This document shows, piece by piece, positions 36,136 through 46,867 of a DNA stretch of 64,000 nucleotides; within the stretch, counting starts at the first letter, position 1; every line of letters starts with the position of its first letter. Origin of the DNA: Rhizoctonia solani. Its lineage: Eukaryota > Basidiomycota > Agaricomycetes > Cantharellales > Ceratobasidiaceae. Under the pieces are notes generated by a model. It saw nothing but the letters and a program-made list of their open reading frames with translations, searched no databases and was not told the DNA's origin. Location: positions 1,488,001 to 1,552,000 of the forward strand of contig NC_057382.1 of the NCBI RefSeq assembly GCF_016906535.1, given 5' to 3'. Position numbers and translations under genes: made by a program.

Positions 36136-38759
36136 TCAAAGAGTTGGAGGTAAAGTCACTGGTGTGGATTCGCCTGGGTCGGCGGGCACTTCCGTTATGG
36201 GTGGCATAGTAAGGCTTAATTGATTGGCAAAGTCCGCCGCAGGTCCGAGACCAACATCCACACTGGGTCTAGCTCGAGCCAGATCATCCTCTTCGACAAG
36301 TTGACTGGTGGCAGGCCTCGAGTCCACATGCGTGTTGGTAGGAATCACCAGCTGGTCCGGCAAGAAATTCATTTGCCCAAGCGGAGAGCGCGATCCACCA
36401 GCGAGGAGCGGCATTCCAATACTCCGGCCGAGTCGTCCCGCGAGTACGTCGGGCGATGGTGCATTCCGCCCTGGCTCGATCCTTGAAGGCCCAAAATTCC
36501 TCCCGGCGAACCTGCTGCTTGGAGGATATCCGCGGGCATCGAGCTCGGTCGCCCGAAATCAACACTACCGCCGATAAAGTGTACCTTTGCTCCACCTGCA
36601 CCTGCACCCACTGCCAACGACATTGTCCGGTTCGCACGTTCCAGCACGTCGATATCGCCGGTTTCCCTCGGTCGTACCGTGGCCCAAGAATCCCGTACAG
36701 TGAGATTATCGCGCTAGAACTTGTCGGCGCATTCGAGTTCCTCAACCCACGGCTCGTGGACTCGCACTCGTCGTCTGAATCCGGCTCGACCCATTCTCCC
36801 ATCAATCCAACACGCGACCCCGCAAACGAATGTGTCTTGCCGGGCTTCCGGTTCTTTGCGCGACTCGTACGAGATCCAACGGCCGTAGCGCCATCGTCCC
36901 ACAAGACGCTTTCGCGGTTGTAAGCAGCGAAGGTCGCGGGACAGCCAATCATCAACGGAATCCTTCTCCGCATCGACCTCGTTGGCTTGTGCGGCCGCAC
37001 GTAGACGTTTCCATCGTCGCTGCATCACCCACCACCTCGCCCCAAACAATCCAGCTGAAAGACCAAAAAAGAGAAGGATGCCAATCAACGCTATTATCCC
37101 AGCGCTGAGTTTTTTGCTTTTCTCGGTCATCCCTGGCAGACCGTTGATACCATTGGATGAACCACCGCCCCCTGAAGATCCTGAACTTGAACCGGAAGAG
37201 CCAGATTCGAGAGACTCCTTGAGAATCCGCACTCGATAAAAGTCCTGGAGACCAGTTTGCCAAGAGGTAAGCGACATCAAGCCGAGCTGAGGGCGAGCTG
37301 TTGAAGGATCGTAGTCTCCTGTCGCCACGCCAGTCTTTGGTGAATCGTATTGCAGGACAGTGTAGACGTTACGCATAAATGCGGCTCCAAGGACACTAAG
37401 TAATAGGTCCGGTGTCATCGGATTAGGGTTGGTAACCATGGAAGGCTGAGAAGAATGCTTACATATCTGTCGAATAAAGCGAATCTGAGGCCTGCCATGA
37501 TCCAATGCAGTTTCCGACATATGGGTTATAAGAATCGGGGTAAGTCATATCGAGTGGATGAGCTGCATACTCGACGCCCCCGATTCTAAAAGTGACATTG
37601 ATGGGGAGGTTGCAGGGAACGTAGTCTGCGTAGAAAAAGAAAAGAAAACATCAGAAAATGTCATCAAGGATTGCGAACACAATCGGTGACGAGCGGGCGT
37701 GATCCTAAAATAGAAAACTGCCAAGGAATTTGTCTGAAACTCCAACTTACACATTCCATCTGACGCAGGCCCAATACCAAACGCTCCCCAGAATGCGTTC
37801 GCCAGGGCTCTAGTGCTGATGATGTGTGCCCACCGGTGTCGATGTCGCCAGTGGCCAGATGGAGCGGGAGCCGGACACAACAGATGAAGTCAATGAACCT
37901 CCCTGCGAGTGTTGAAGTTGTACGCCTGTGTAGTAGTATTGTAGCTGCCGACCAACCAAGCGGCTATCTCGGTGATGGGTAGTCTCCAGTGTGTCGCATC
38001 GGTAATGGGGGAGTAAACTATTTTGGATGGATCGGGTACGACTTTTGAGGGGTGTCTGCCGATCGAGAGGAGCGATGGGATACCGGAGTTCGACTGCCCG
38101 GGACGTTCCAGAGAAATTCCAACCCAACGATTGGAAGGAGAGGTGGGAGAGGAGAAGAGGTTGGTCGCGACGGTAGAAACGGAAAATTCCAGCTTGTCCT
38201 TGAATTGGTCAACGAACAAGGAGTTGTACTCGAGGGCAAGGCCCAGTAATCCAACAAAGTTGGAGGTGAGCCGCTCGTTTTCGATCTGTGATGCCGAGAC
38301 TGAGCTCGAGGTGAGCACTCGAGCACAAGAAATGAACAAGAGAAACTTACGCAAAGCTTGGTTGGCAATGGGGTAGCTGCCAAGCCTGATGTTCTCAAAC
38401 ACAATATTACCTTGCACACTTCCAACAAGGTAAGTAAAATCGGTGACCGCCCCTGAGTCGACTGTTGTAGGCGACCAGCCGTATAGGGATGTTCCAGCCC
38501 GTTGGCACACTGTCGACTTGCATGAGCTCGATGCAAGCCATGCGTCCGACGAGCCGCAGTCGACTTGCATCTCGAACGTCGCTCCAGAGCTCACAGTCAC
38601 CCCAATAGAGTAAATTCTGTATTTAAGCGTGTTTTTTCAGCCATAATATAAAATCGAGGGTAACCAAGTCGTACTCACGCCTCGGTAAAACCGTCGCCAG
38701 ACATTGTCATGGGAAGCACAATGCCCCCCGCACCACCAGTTCCCTCAATAGCAGCCATT
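36136..38759 (-). CDS. membrane-anchored pepsin-type aspartic protease (A1 family)
   Basis: ATG 38759 starts MAAIEGTGGAGGIVLPM. After an intron (about 38610-38680) come SIGVTVSSGATFEMQ and the first active-site region VDCGSSDAWLASSSC. VGLLGLALEYNSLFVDQF, RWVGISLERPG and LLSIGRHPSKV follow. The second site reads DIDTGGHT, followed by STRALANAFWGAFGIG. Further on are NVTFRIGGVEYAAHPLD and LLGAAFMRNVYTVLQYD. A Gly/Ser-rich linker leads to one membrane helix (SAGIIALIGILLFFGLSAGLF) and a cytosolic tail of about 270 residues ending at 36136. This layout (A1 domain, linker, TM, tail) is common in Agaricomycetes. The first motif is D-C-G-S in place of D-T/S-G-S. Several one-base frame changes occur (around 37825-37850, 36935, 36650 and 36420), so the exact product is uncertain. 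Confidence 0.75.
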
Positions 38760-39020
38760 GTAGTCAAGTTAAAGAGCGATTCAATTAGTAAGAATTAAGT
38801 AGCTAGTCATAGAAATCCACGATTCAGAAGACACCTTTTTAGGAGGATGTCCACAGAGGATTGTCGGGGTCAAGTCGATTCTAATTCATACAGGGACAAC
38901 TCTTGGCACTGCTCTCAGGGTCTACCTTCGGACCAACCCATTTCCCAACAATATTGCCGTCCCGGGCCGGTCAACATACCCGCCCCATTCGCCTAAAATT
39001 ACATGTACTTCTGTATGTTG

Positions 39021-40475
39021 TTACATAGCCTTGTCTTTAACAACAGCACCCCATACTTCTCTGAACTGTGTGATGGTTTCATGACCAAGTATGGAAAACT
39101 CGACCTCTTCAAAAGCATTCTCAAATGGTGCACCAGGGAGAACCAACAACTCTGCCCAAATCTCCGCAATCGTGCGCACACGGTTCTGAAAAACACCCGT
39201 CCCAAAAGATCCTAGCACGAGTTTGGCATCGCCTTGTTGAAGGAAGAGCGCTAGAATACGATGCATCCGCGAGCGCATCAACTGCGTAATATGAAGTTCC
39301 AAGGCAACCTCGTCCACGCGCCGTCCCTCGTCTTCTGCTTCCTTGTGTGCCTGCTGTCTGACAACACCTGCGTTGACCGCCGCGCTCGTGACCACGTTTA
39401 CCAAAACCGGACTTGCCCAGCTGTCCCACTCGTCTCGCACCATGATTACCCCGGGCGTATAGACCATCGCATCCGTGTACACACCACGTTCGTACTGCGA
39501 CCGGTCAGGTAAATCGCCAGCCAAGAACCAGTATCGCCACGCCCGCGACCCCTCCTTGCGTTTCCACGCATCCGACGATGGTACCCATAGAAACTCTCGG
39601 CCCATTCCGATATCAAAGACGCATAGAGCGTCGACGCTCGGCACAACGCCTCCTCTTGCGCCTGAGCGCCACTAACAAATCCACCACCCGGGTTCATGGC
39701 CGACGCAAAATTCAACACACCCGTGCGCGACGGGCGGTCATCGCCAGATGTTGGGAGGTGCCATGTAGTATCAGTCGGCGATTGGGGTTGTCCACCTGGA
39801 ATAGTTCCTAGCTCCCGCGCGCCCCCTACAGTCGATCGTTCGAGTATGGTAAACCTCGTTCGTGAACGGACGGGCGTGAAGTCCGTTTGAGAATGTATGT
39901 CCGACGCGGTGTATGTTGGTGGACCCTCTGTTCCCGTCTCTTCGATATCCCAAGCCGGAGATTCGTATCGCTGCTTCACGAGGTCAGGTCCCGCTCTCTG
40001 GGACGTCCGGCCTCCGGCCTCGAGTTGTGCCAAACGACTGGCAAGACTGTCTTCAATAGGCTGAGGCGCAGGAAGGTCGTTTGGGCCAAAATATAATGTA
40101 TTTCGAGTACTTTCTTTGACGCAATCACGTACGGCAACGGTAGTTCCTTCGGGTGTAGCATAGCGGTAAGGCTCTTTAAATATGAGAGTTAATATTTCGT
40201 CTGCTATTTGAGCCCGAGCTGCGCGCGGCTGGTGGGCCGCCGTGTCCTTGCCCTCTTCCTCGTCCACGCCCGCGTCCACCGCGTCCATTTCCTCGAGTAC
40301 CTCTTGCGTTTCCGTGATTACCGCCGGAATTGGAAACCTCGGGTGAATCTGGTGCTCCACGCCCTCTACCAGTGCCTCGATTGCTAGTGCTCGAGCCAGA
40401 AGCAGTCCCACGACTAGATCCTTGGACACTGAAATAATTCATTAAAGTCGGTTGAGATTTATTCTTGTCGGTCAT
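39021..40475 (-). CDS. microbial-type poly(ADP-ribose) glycohydrolase (PARG/macrodomain, DUF2263) with N-terminal PIP-box-like motif
   Basis: ATG 40475 opens with MTDKNKSQPTLMNYF. The QPTLMNYF matches the PCNA-interacting consensus Q-x-x-L-x-x-F/Y-F. An RGG/RG-rich stretch (40430-40230) follows, then QIADEILTLIFKE, YRYATPEGTTVAV, and the catalytic signature GVLNFASAMNPGGGFVSGAQ followed directly by AQEEALCR (the GGG-x(6-8)-QEE of PARGs). TLYASLISEW, YERGVYTDAMVYTPG and LVLGSFGTGVFQNRVRTIAE come next. The end is TAA at 39021. Such enzymes remove poly(ADP-ribose) from proteins in the DNA-damage response; a nuclear location is inferred from the PIP box. A frame change is needed between the RGG part and QIADE (about 40230-40200), and another near 39590-39540. 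The family call is strong. Confidence 0.85.
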
Positions 40476-42231
40476 AGTGGAAGAACGCCTGGGAACGCAG
40501 CGAGATTTATCACGGAAGATAGAGCAACAGAAGTAAGTTTGCAAGGGTTTGCCGGACACTCTGAGACGAACTAGCATGCAGGTACTCCAGCGGAGAATTT
40601 ATAGGACTAAAACTTATAGAGTCATATGCCCACTAGCAGGTCATTTCGCGGGTGTGAAAGTGGGGAGAGTAGCGCTAACAGAGGCAGAGTCCTTTCGCTT
40701 TGGCTGTGTTGATTGTCGATCACGGCGTTCCTAGCGCTTACATCCACCAGCGCTATGCTATTTAAAAAAATGTGCCTCTCTGTGACAACTAGCTCTTTTT
40801 ATACTTTTATATTTACAATGCCTTGACATTCTGCTAAATCCTTGTTTCGATATTACACCACAGGATCTAAAGTACTTAAAATACATGCGGACTAAATATG
40901 CTCTCGGGACCTCTTCCACAATAGTTACTCATGGCCTTTAAGACGAGCCATGTGGAAGTCAGAGTAACCCAGTGGCCACCCAGCGTGCGTGGCTGATGGA
41001 AAAACTTTGAGCAATCCGGCAGATACGAATCACTCCATGGTTTAATTTAGACAGGTGAATCCAATACTGTATGATCCACAACAACGGTAATAACGTATAC
41101 AAAGTACGCCGATTGTATCTCAAGAACTCATTGAGCTTCATTTAACCTTGTTGAGTCCAAGCTCCCGTGTAATTGAACGGGACCCTTTGACGCTACCTAG
41201 GCCTACGAAGAACAAATTTGGAGGTCCAAATCCTCCGATCAGATCCACGCATAGAGGAGGCTTAAGAGGCTCCAAGAAGAGCACATGGACCTGAACAGGT
41301 TGCTTTAGCAGCCCCTGTCTCCTCGGTCTCGGCCCTAGTTCGAACCCTCGACAGAAGCGCTAGCCTAATGACGATGTTGCGTTTGATTTACCCAAGGGCC
41401 ACCCGTCGGATCTTCGCATCCCCCCGGACCAAATCACCATACGGACCAGTGGGTCTATCAATTAGAACCCAGTCGTAGCATGAACAAAGCTTTATTGAAC
41501 TTGGACCTTGGCTAGCTACGGACCAAATTATCACCGATTAAAAAGCGATGTAAACCCCGAAACTCTCCTTATCTCCTCTGCTGAAATAGCTCCTTGCTAC
41601 TACGAACTATGAGTTTTCTGAAACATGTGCTATCTCGGGTAGTTAACAAAAAATAGTGCCAAGTTAGATCTGATTAAAGAACTCATGAGTACATGATAGC
41701 ATAGAGCCGGGTGTTTGGCAGTACTATGCATGAGGGCGACTGAAAACGTTTCTTTAACGTTGACTTCTGACAAGACGACCTATAAGATTGTGTTTGTACG
41801 GTATGAAATTGAACGAAAAGGGATTTTGAATGATACTCCCAAGCAATTCAGGATCTATAAGTTAAAAAGGGTGAGTTGTATAGTGATGCACTACTACCTA
41901 TATGCCACCATAGACCCAACTGAAAACAGACTCCAAATAGGTCTATTGTGGCCCAGTAGCTCGAGTAAGCTGCGTGCTATTTCTCTTTACTCACTTCGAG
42001 TAGAACTGGTGTATCACTCGACACCACCCAATTTACGAGCTAAAATTGTGGCACAAGCAAGGGCTCTTGACATCATTGTGGGTAAAGTGGCTTTGCATAT
42101 GGTCCTATGATGCACCATGGTATTTAACCCCTTCCTCTGAGGCAGCCTACATCTTCACTGCGACTTCTCGACCCCTCCCCTTCCTGCGCCTGAACGCAAT
42201 TTACCGCTTAGACAATAGCATTTCGGTCACC
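40476..42231. other. intergenic, no gene supported; possible SINE-like remnant
   Basis: This is about 1.75 kb. Around 41330-41350 a TAGTTCGAACCC block resembles a Pol III B box, but no tRNA cloverleaf forms. A CT-rich leader lies just upstream of 42232. Frames at 41715-42110 (+) have no motif. Confidence 0.4.
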
Positions 42232-42863
42232 ATGCCCGCTGCTTCGCGCTCAAAGCTAATCAGGGCTCTTCGGAAGGCTTCTGCTCAGCGTGCACATGCT
42301 GCTCGGCGCGCTGCTCGGCGTCGGACAGAATCGTCCGATGAGGGCTCCGATTTCATTCCCGAAGTCTCTGTAGTCACTCCCGAGGCCACTCCCCTCGCCC
42401 CCGAGGTCGTTGAACAGACAGCGGATGAGCTTCGGGACTTAATTATCTTATTCCGTCTCAACCAGATCCATAATGGCTTCCTCACGTTTCGCAAGGTCTC
42501 ATTGGTTCCCTATTCTAATCTTGGGTTATTAAGGACCCCAATACAAGAGTACCGGGCCATCATTAGCGGGACACCTCGCTTTGTGTTCAAGCAAAATGAT
42601 TGGGATAGGGCGTTTGAGGTTTTGGGCGAGGTTGGGTTCCATGTATTTAGAAGGGAGGAGTTGCAAATCGCGGCAAGGGAAAGTAAGTGGTATTTAGTGT
42701 TTTTCGTGTCGGAATCTAACCTGACGCATGCTTTGCTCTTATAGAAGTTATCCTACCCAAGATGGAGAAAAGGCTTAAATCCTACGTTGAGCGTTACCCT
42801 CTAGACGCAGCAATCGATCGACACTTCAGGAGCTTCAAGCTTCCCACTCCGACCAGTCTTTGA
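42232..42863 (+). CDS. protein of unknown function, basic N-terminus
   Basis: The start MPAASRSKLIRALRKASAQR follows a pyrimidine-rich leader. The first 40 residues are Arg/Ala-rich, then acidic/Pro-rich (TPEATPLAPEVVEQ). A folded-looking part follows (ADELRDLIILFRLNQIHNGF, AIISGTPRFVFKQNDWDRAF, EVLGEVGFHVFRREELQ). One intron (about 42684-42744) joins AARE to VILPKMEKRLKSYVE, and the protein ends with LPTPTSL at TGA 42861-42863. About 190 residues. I do not recognise the family. Codon use and the clean intron make it credible. Confidence 0.6.
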
Positions 42864-44100
42864 GTAGTGGGGGTGATTACCTGTAACTCTCACTTAAGAG
42901 ACAACTTGTTTATCACATACTACGAACATCCCCCCCTCTCCAATACACGTCTATCATGATCACCATGCTTTTCACGCTGTTCTATGTACGCGATATCATT
43001 CTTGCTCTTGCTCTATTCGTCTCATTGTGTTTTCGCGTTTTAATATATCTTTGTTGAATCTTCTGTCCCACAACCCTTTATTAGTTGGTTATATTTAAAT
43101 ATCATGCCTGTCATAGATATCGGCTATAGTTTGAGTAGATTTGCTCATACTGATTTGCCAATGAACTTGCAGCTAGGTAGATCCAGCTACATTACGTTGG
43201 TTAAGGTCTCACGAATGGACCGTGTACATCAGATTTTCCCAGCGCTCACAACGCGGACTGGTGTATTACAATTCCATAATTTTGAGTAGATCTGTTCGTG
43301 GGTGGGGCGACAGAAAGGGCTACCATCGCAATTGCGGCCTGCAGTAGATAAAACAGTAAACTAGTGATTAATTAGACCCTTGAAAGGAATATTTCAGTTG
43401 CGCCCAGGGTTGTATGCATATAATGGAACCTGCTCCGGAACACTCTCCCTAGATGAGATGCGTCTACTAGATCCATGTATACCATATAACTATGTCCTAG
43501 TCAAAATCTAGCTACAGCGTTGCTCCAATCAAAAAGATTTGCTCTCCCACTCATTATTGAAATAAGCAGTGCACCATCTAGCTCGAGAAGCCTCATGTGC
43601 ACGGAAGGAGGCTGTGGAGCTTTGATGGCCGCGATCGGAAAGGTGCAAAAGACGCGTGAATTTTAGTGTGCACATAGCTTGCGCATTCAAGACAGCACTT
43701 GCGCTTTTTTCGTGAATTGTATCCCACATGAATTCCATCGGGAGATAAGTCCTTGTACATGTATGCTTGTATGGGGAAATATTTAATCTCGGAGTGTCGC
43801 AGCGGTTGTTCTGAGCTGATCCGTTCACCTCTATCTCTGAACTAATCTTGCAGTAGAACAAAATAAAATCTAACTCCGAAGACATAACTGAAACTATTTC
43901 TCTCTGTTCTTGATATCCCTACTGGAAGCCCCCTTCGTATCGGATCTTCGATTTGCGGTCTCAATCAAATAATTGAATCATCGAAATTGAATTTATCGTG
44001 GTAACGTGTTGTAAAAAAGCGTACATAACATTTGCAGTGAGTACATAACTTGGTGAGCATACAATATCATAGGAATCAGTTTTAGAGAGGCATCAACCAA
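42864..44100. other. intergenic, no gene seen
   Basis: This is about 1.2 kb of AT-rich sequence. Frames at 43104-43289 (+) and 43529-43885 (-) show no motifs or splice partners. Confidence 0.4.
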
Positions 44101-46054
44101 CTATTTTCTAATACCACCCACAAACTGAACAAAGGCAGCTATATCCGACCAATCCGAAACCCACCCTAAACTAACTCTGATAACACCTAATTCCCGCCCA
44201 ACAACTAGCTCTAGTGAACGTTGGGTAGCGCCAGGTTGGAGGAGTTGCATATATGATTCTATGCCCAATAATGCCGCAGCGCCCCCTGGATTGCAAGCAC
44301 ATCCAGTACGGAGAGAAATGATTCGCTCTGTGGTGGTAGAATCTGAGAAGGACTGCTGAGCTAGCGGAGGAAGTGAGTGGGTGGGCAGGTCACTTTGATG
44401 TGTTCGGCTTCGAGGATGCTTGGAGGTGGATTTGAATGCGGGGGAAACAGCTGGAAGCCCTTCTCGGCCCTTTCTGGCAGCGAGTGCCTCTATGTGTGTC
44501 AGAGGAACAATGTCCCCCTTACGGTCAAGTATCAGGAAGGAAAGGACATAGCCGTGAGGAGGGGCGGTAGATGGAGGGGAGGGCTCCCTAGTAAGAATTT
44601 GGACAACAGGGGTTTTGGTGTCTGGATACTGGAGCATGGATAGCTGGTTGTAAAGATAATGGTACAGCGAAGAAAGCCGGATAGGAAGCAAGTCGATGTA
44701 TTTGGACAGCATATTGATACCAGTCGTTACGGCAGGGAGTGTTAGATAGTTTATTGTCCCTTCCTAAACTCAGATGATCCCGTTAACAAGCTATGGCTAT
44801 TATTTGCCGATAAAACGCATACCTCGAAACGAGAGCTGACACATTCAGCCGGAGTCGCAATAACACCAGGGACCTGTACCAAGTCTACCGCGCCTCCAGC
44901 AAACCATGGTCGTTCCAAAATGTCCAGGAAACCTTTTTTCGCGATCAAGGCCCCGACTCCGGTAGGGAACCCAAACATTTTGTAGAAACTGACAACCATT
45001 GAGTCCACGGGTGTGTTCCTCAACGATATTCGGGTAGTGGGCGCGAGAGCAGCGGCGTCCAGGATGGTATGAATGCCATGGGCCTGAGCGGCCGATACAA
45101 TTTGTGACAGTGGTAGTTTACGATTTGTGAGATTGGAAAGTCCAGTGAGGGCCATCAGTGATCTCGGTCGTGTCCCCGAAGAGTTCGTCGGCTCGGCTAA
45201 ACCCCGCAGAATTTGCTAAACAAACCAGGATTAGACTGATTAAATACATTTAATTTCAACAGACCGACCAGAGCTTCTTGTAGGTCGGACCCCCCCTCCT
45301 CCAAGCAGGGCACATACTTGACACTTGCTCCTGCTCGGCCTGCGAACGCCCTGATTCCCTGAACGCTATTGTGGGCATCCACAGGTAGCACCAGCGAGCT
45401 CCCTAAGGTAAACGGAAACGATTCCCCAACAAGCTTCAGTCCGGCCGTTGCATTGGCTGTCCAAACAACCAAATACTCGTTCGGATCTGCATCGAAAAAC
45501 GACAAAACTGTCCTGCGCGCGTCCTGAGAGTATTGTTCCGAAAGCTGAGAACTAGATGGATCCACATTTGGTATCAGTCAGCGGCTTAGCTAGCATCAAT
45601 CGTGTGCTACCCCGTGGGTAGATGTCCATGACGCGCAGTGATAGAAGAGAAGAAAGGATGCACATGATGAAGAAAATTAGGCGTACCTCATGCTTTCTGA
45701 GTGGGTGTTTCCAAATACGTTGTTCTGGAGAGTTTCAGCATAGCTACGAATCAGGCTTTCCGGGTATTGCCCCCCACCCATATAGTCCAGATATACAGCG
45801 CTCTGGCTCAAACGTGTAAAATCTCGTGCGCGCAGCTCATCGACAGCAGCAGATTCGACGAAGCGAGGGTAAACGCGTAGAAAGTCGTCATAGCCTGGGG
45901 GAGGTTCATATGTAGGTTCTGAGTCTTGAGCTTTGGAGGCTTCATCGCTGCCTCCCTCAGTTGAGCTATCAGCAACATTCTTGGGGAGTGGTGCAGGATG
46001 TCGAAGTCGCTTTTTTCGCGGTTTAATTCGGGAAGAAAGGTTGCCCATCGTCAA
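44101..46054 (-). CDS. molybdenum-cofactor-sulfurase-like PLP enzyme (class V aminotransferase fold)
   Basis: Four exons cover about 560 residues. The N-terminus reads MTMGNLSSRIKPRKKR. Then come YLDYMGGGQYPESLI, NVFGNTHSES (the NPHS-like PLP loop), VVWTANATAGLKLVGE, YVPCLEEGGSDLQEALV, MALTGLSNLTNRKLPL, ILDAAALAPT, and MVVSFYKMFGFPTGVGALI with the PLP lysine. The C-terminal lobe has ISLRTGCACNPGGAAALLG with the conserved Cys and ends GWVSDWSDIAAFVQFVGG. These are marks of the N-terminal domain of Mo-cofactor sulfurases, which move sulfur from L-Cys to the cofactor. The C-terminal MOSC domain is absent, so the true acceptor may differ. If translation starts at 46048, MGNLSS would suit N-myristoylation. 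All introns keep the frame. Confidence 0.85.
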
Positions 46055-46867
46055 GTCGATTGTTTGTCCCTTGAGTCCAGAGGGGCAAGAACGTGGGATC
46101 CATCAGGTTAGTTGGCTTTCTATCATAGTTTTTTATATGGCAAAGTTTGTCGGTGTCTGTTGATGAAGCCGACCGGCCATCGAGGGTGACTGCATGACGG
46201 AAGGCAATCAGAAAACCACACATTTGGCACAGCACCACATAAGCGGAGCACGGGCTTTCATACCCACTCCGATTGATACACTGCATCGCGTCGAATCTCG
46301 CCTTTTTTTGGCAGCTCAGTAATCAACTTTACTGGAAGTTCGCAACCACAGATTTCCCGTCGGAATCTAACTTTGGTTCGACCAGATAAATCGGAGCCAA
46401 TCGGGACATCTAGCTCTTTTAGGAAATGATTTGATAGGAACTGAAAATCAAGCAGATGGGATGGACTCCGTGAGACGAAATGTTGGTTACCAGTAGCCTT
46501 TTCTTCAGAGCAGACCCGTCAATTGGAGTCGGAGCCAAAATACTACTTACAAATGCTAATTATTTTTATGATAAATCATTGATGACGTAATATACGCCAA
46601 ATGTAAATGACTTGATCTACACCTGGCGACCACGATTGAAATGCAATCCGAGCCACTCGTAGCCACACATCAAGTAGGATTGATACATACCGATTAACTC
46701 GCACAGGCTCGGCAATTTCATTCTAAATGGGTCATGAGACTCTGCCGGGGTTCACGCCGATTGGCTGCTGGGCATCTTTATAACAAGATCGCCCATCAAG
46801 CAGATTGACTTCATAAACGCCGCAAATAACCCCTACCCCGCATACTTTCATAACTCCTACTAAAAAA
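46055..46867. other. divergent promoter region (MOCOS-like / beta-mannosidase)
   Basis: No gene is supported; only short frames occur. Confidence 0.4.

Noticed and set aside
41325..41350. Possible tRNA (TTCGAA loop)
   Set aside because: The bases flanking the loop do not pair into a T-stem on either strand and no anticodon or acceptor stem is found.
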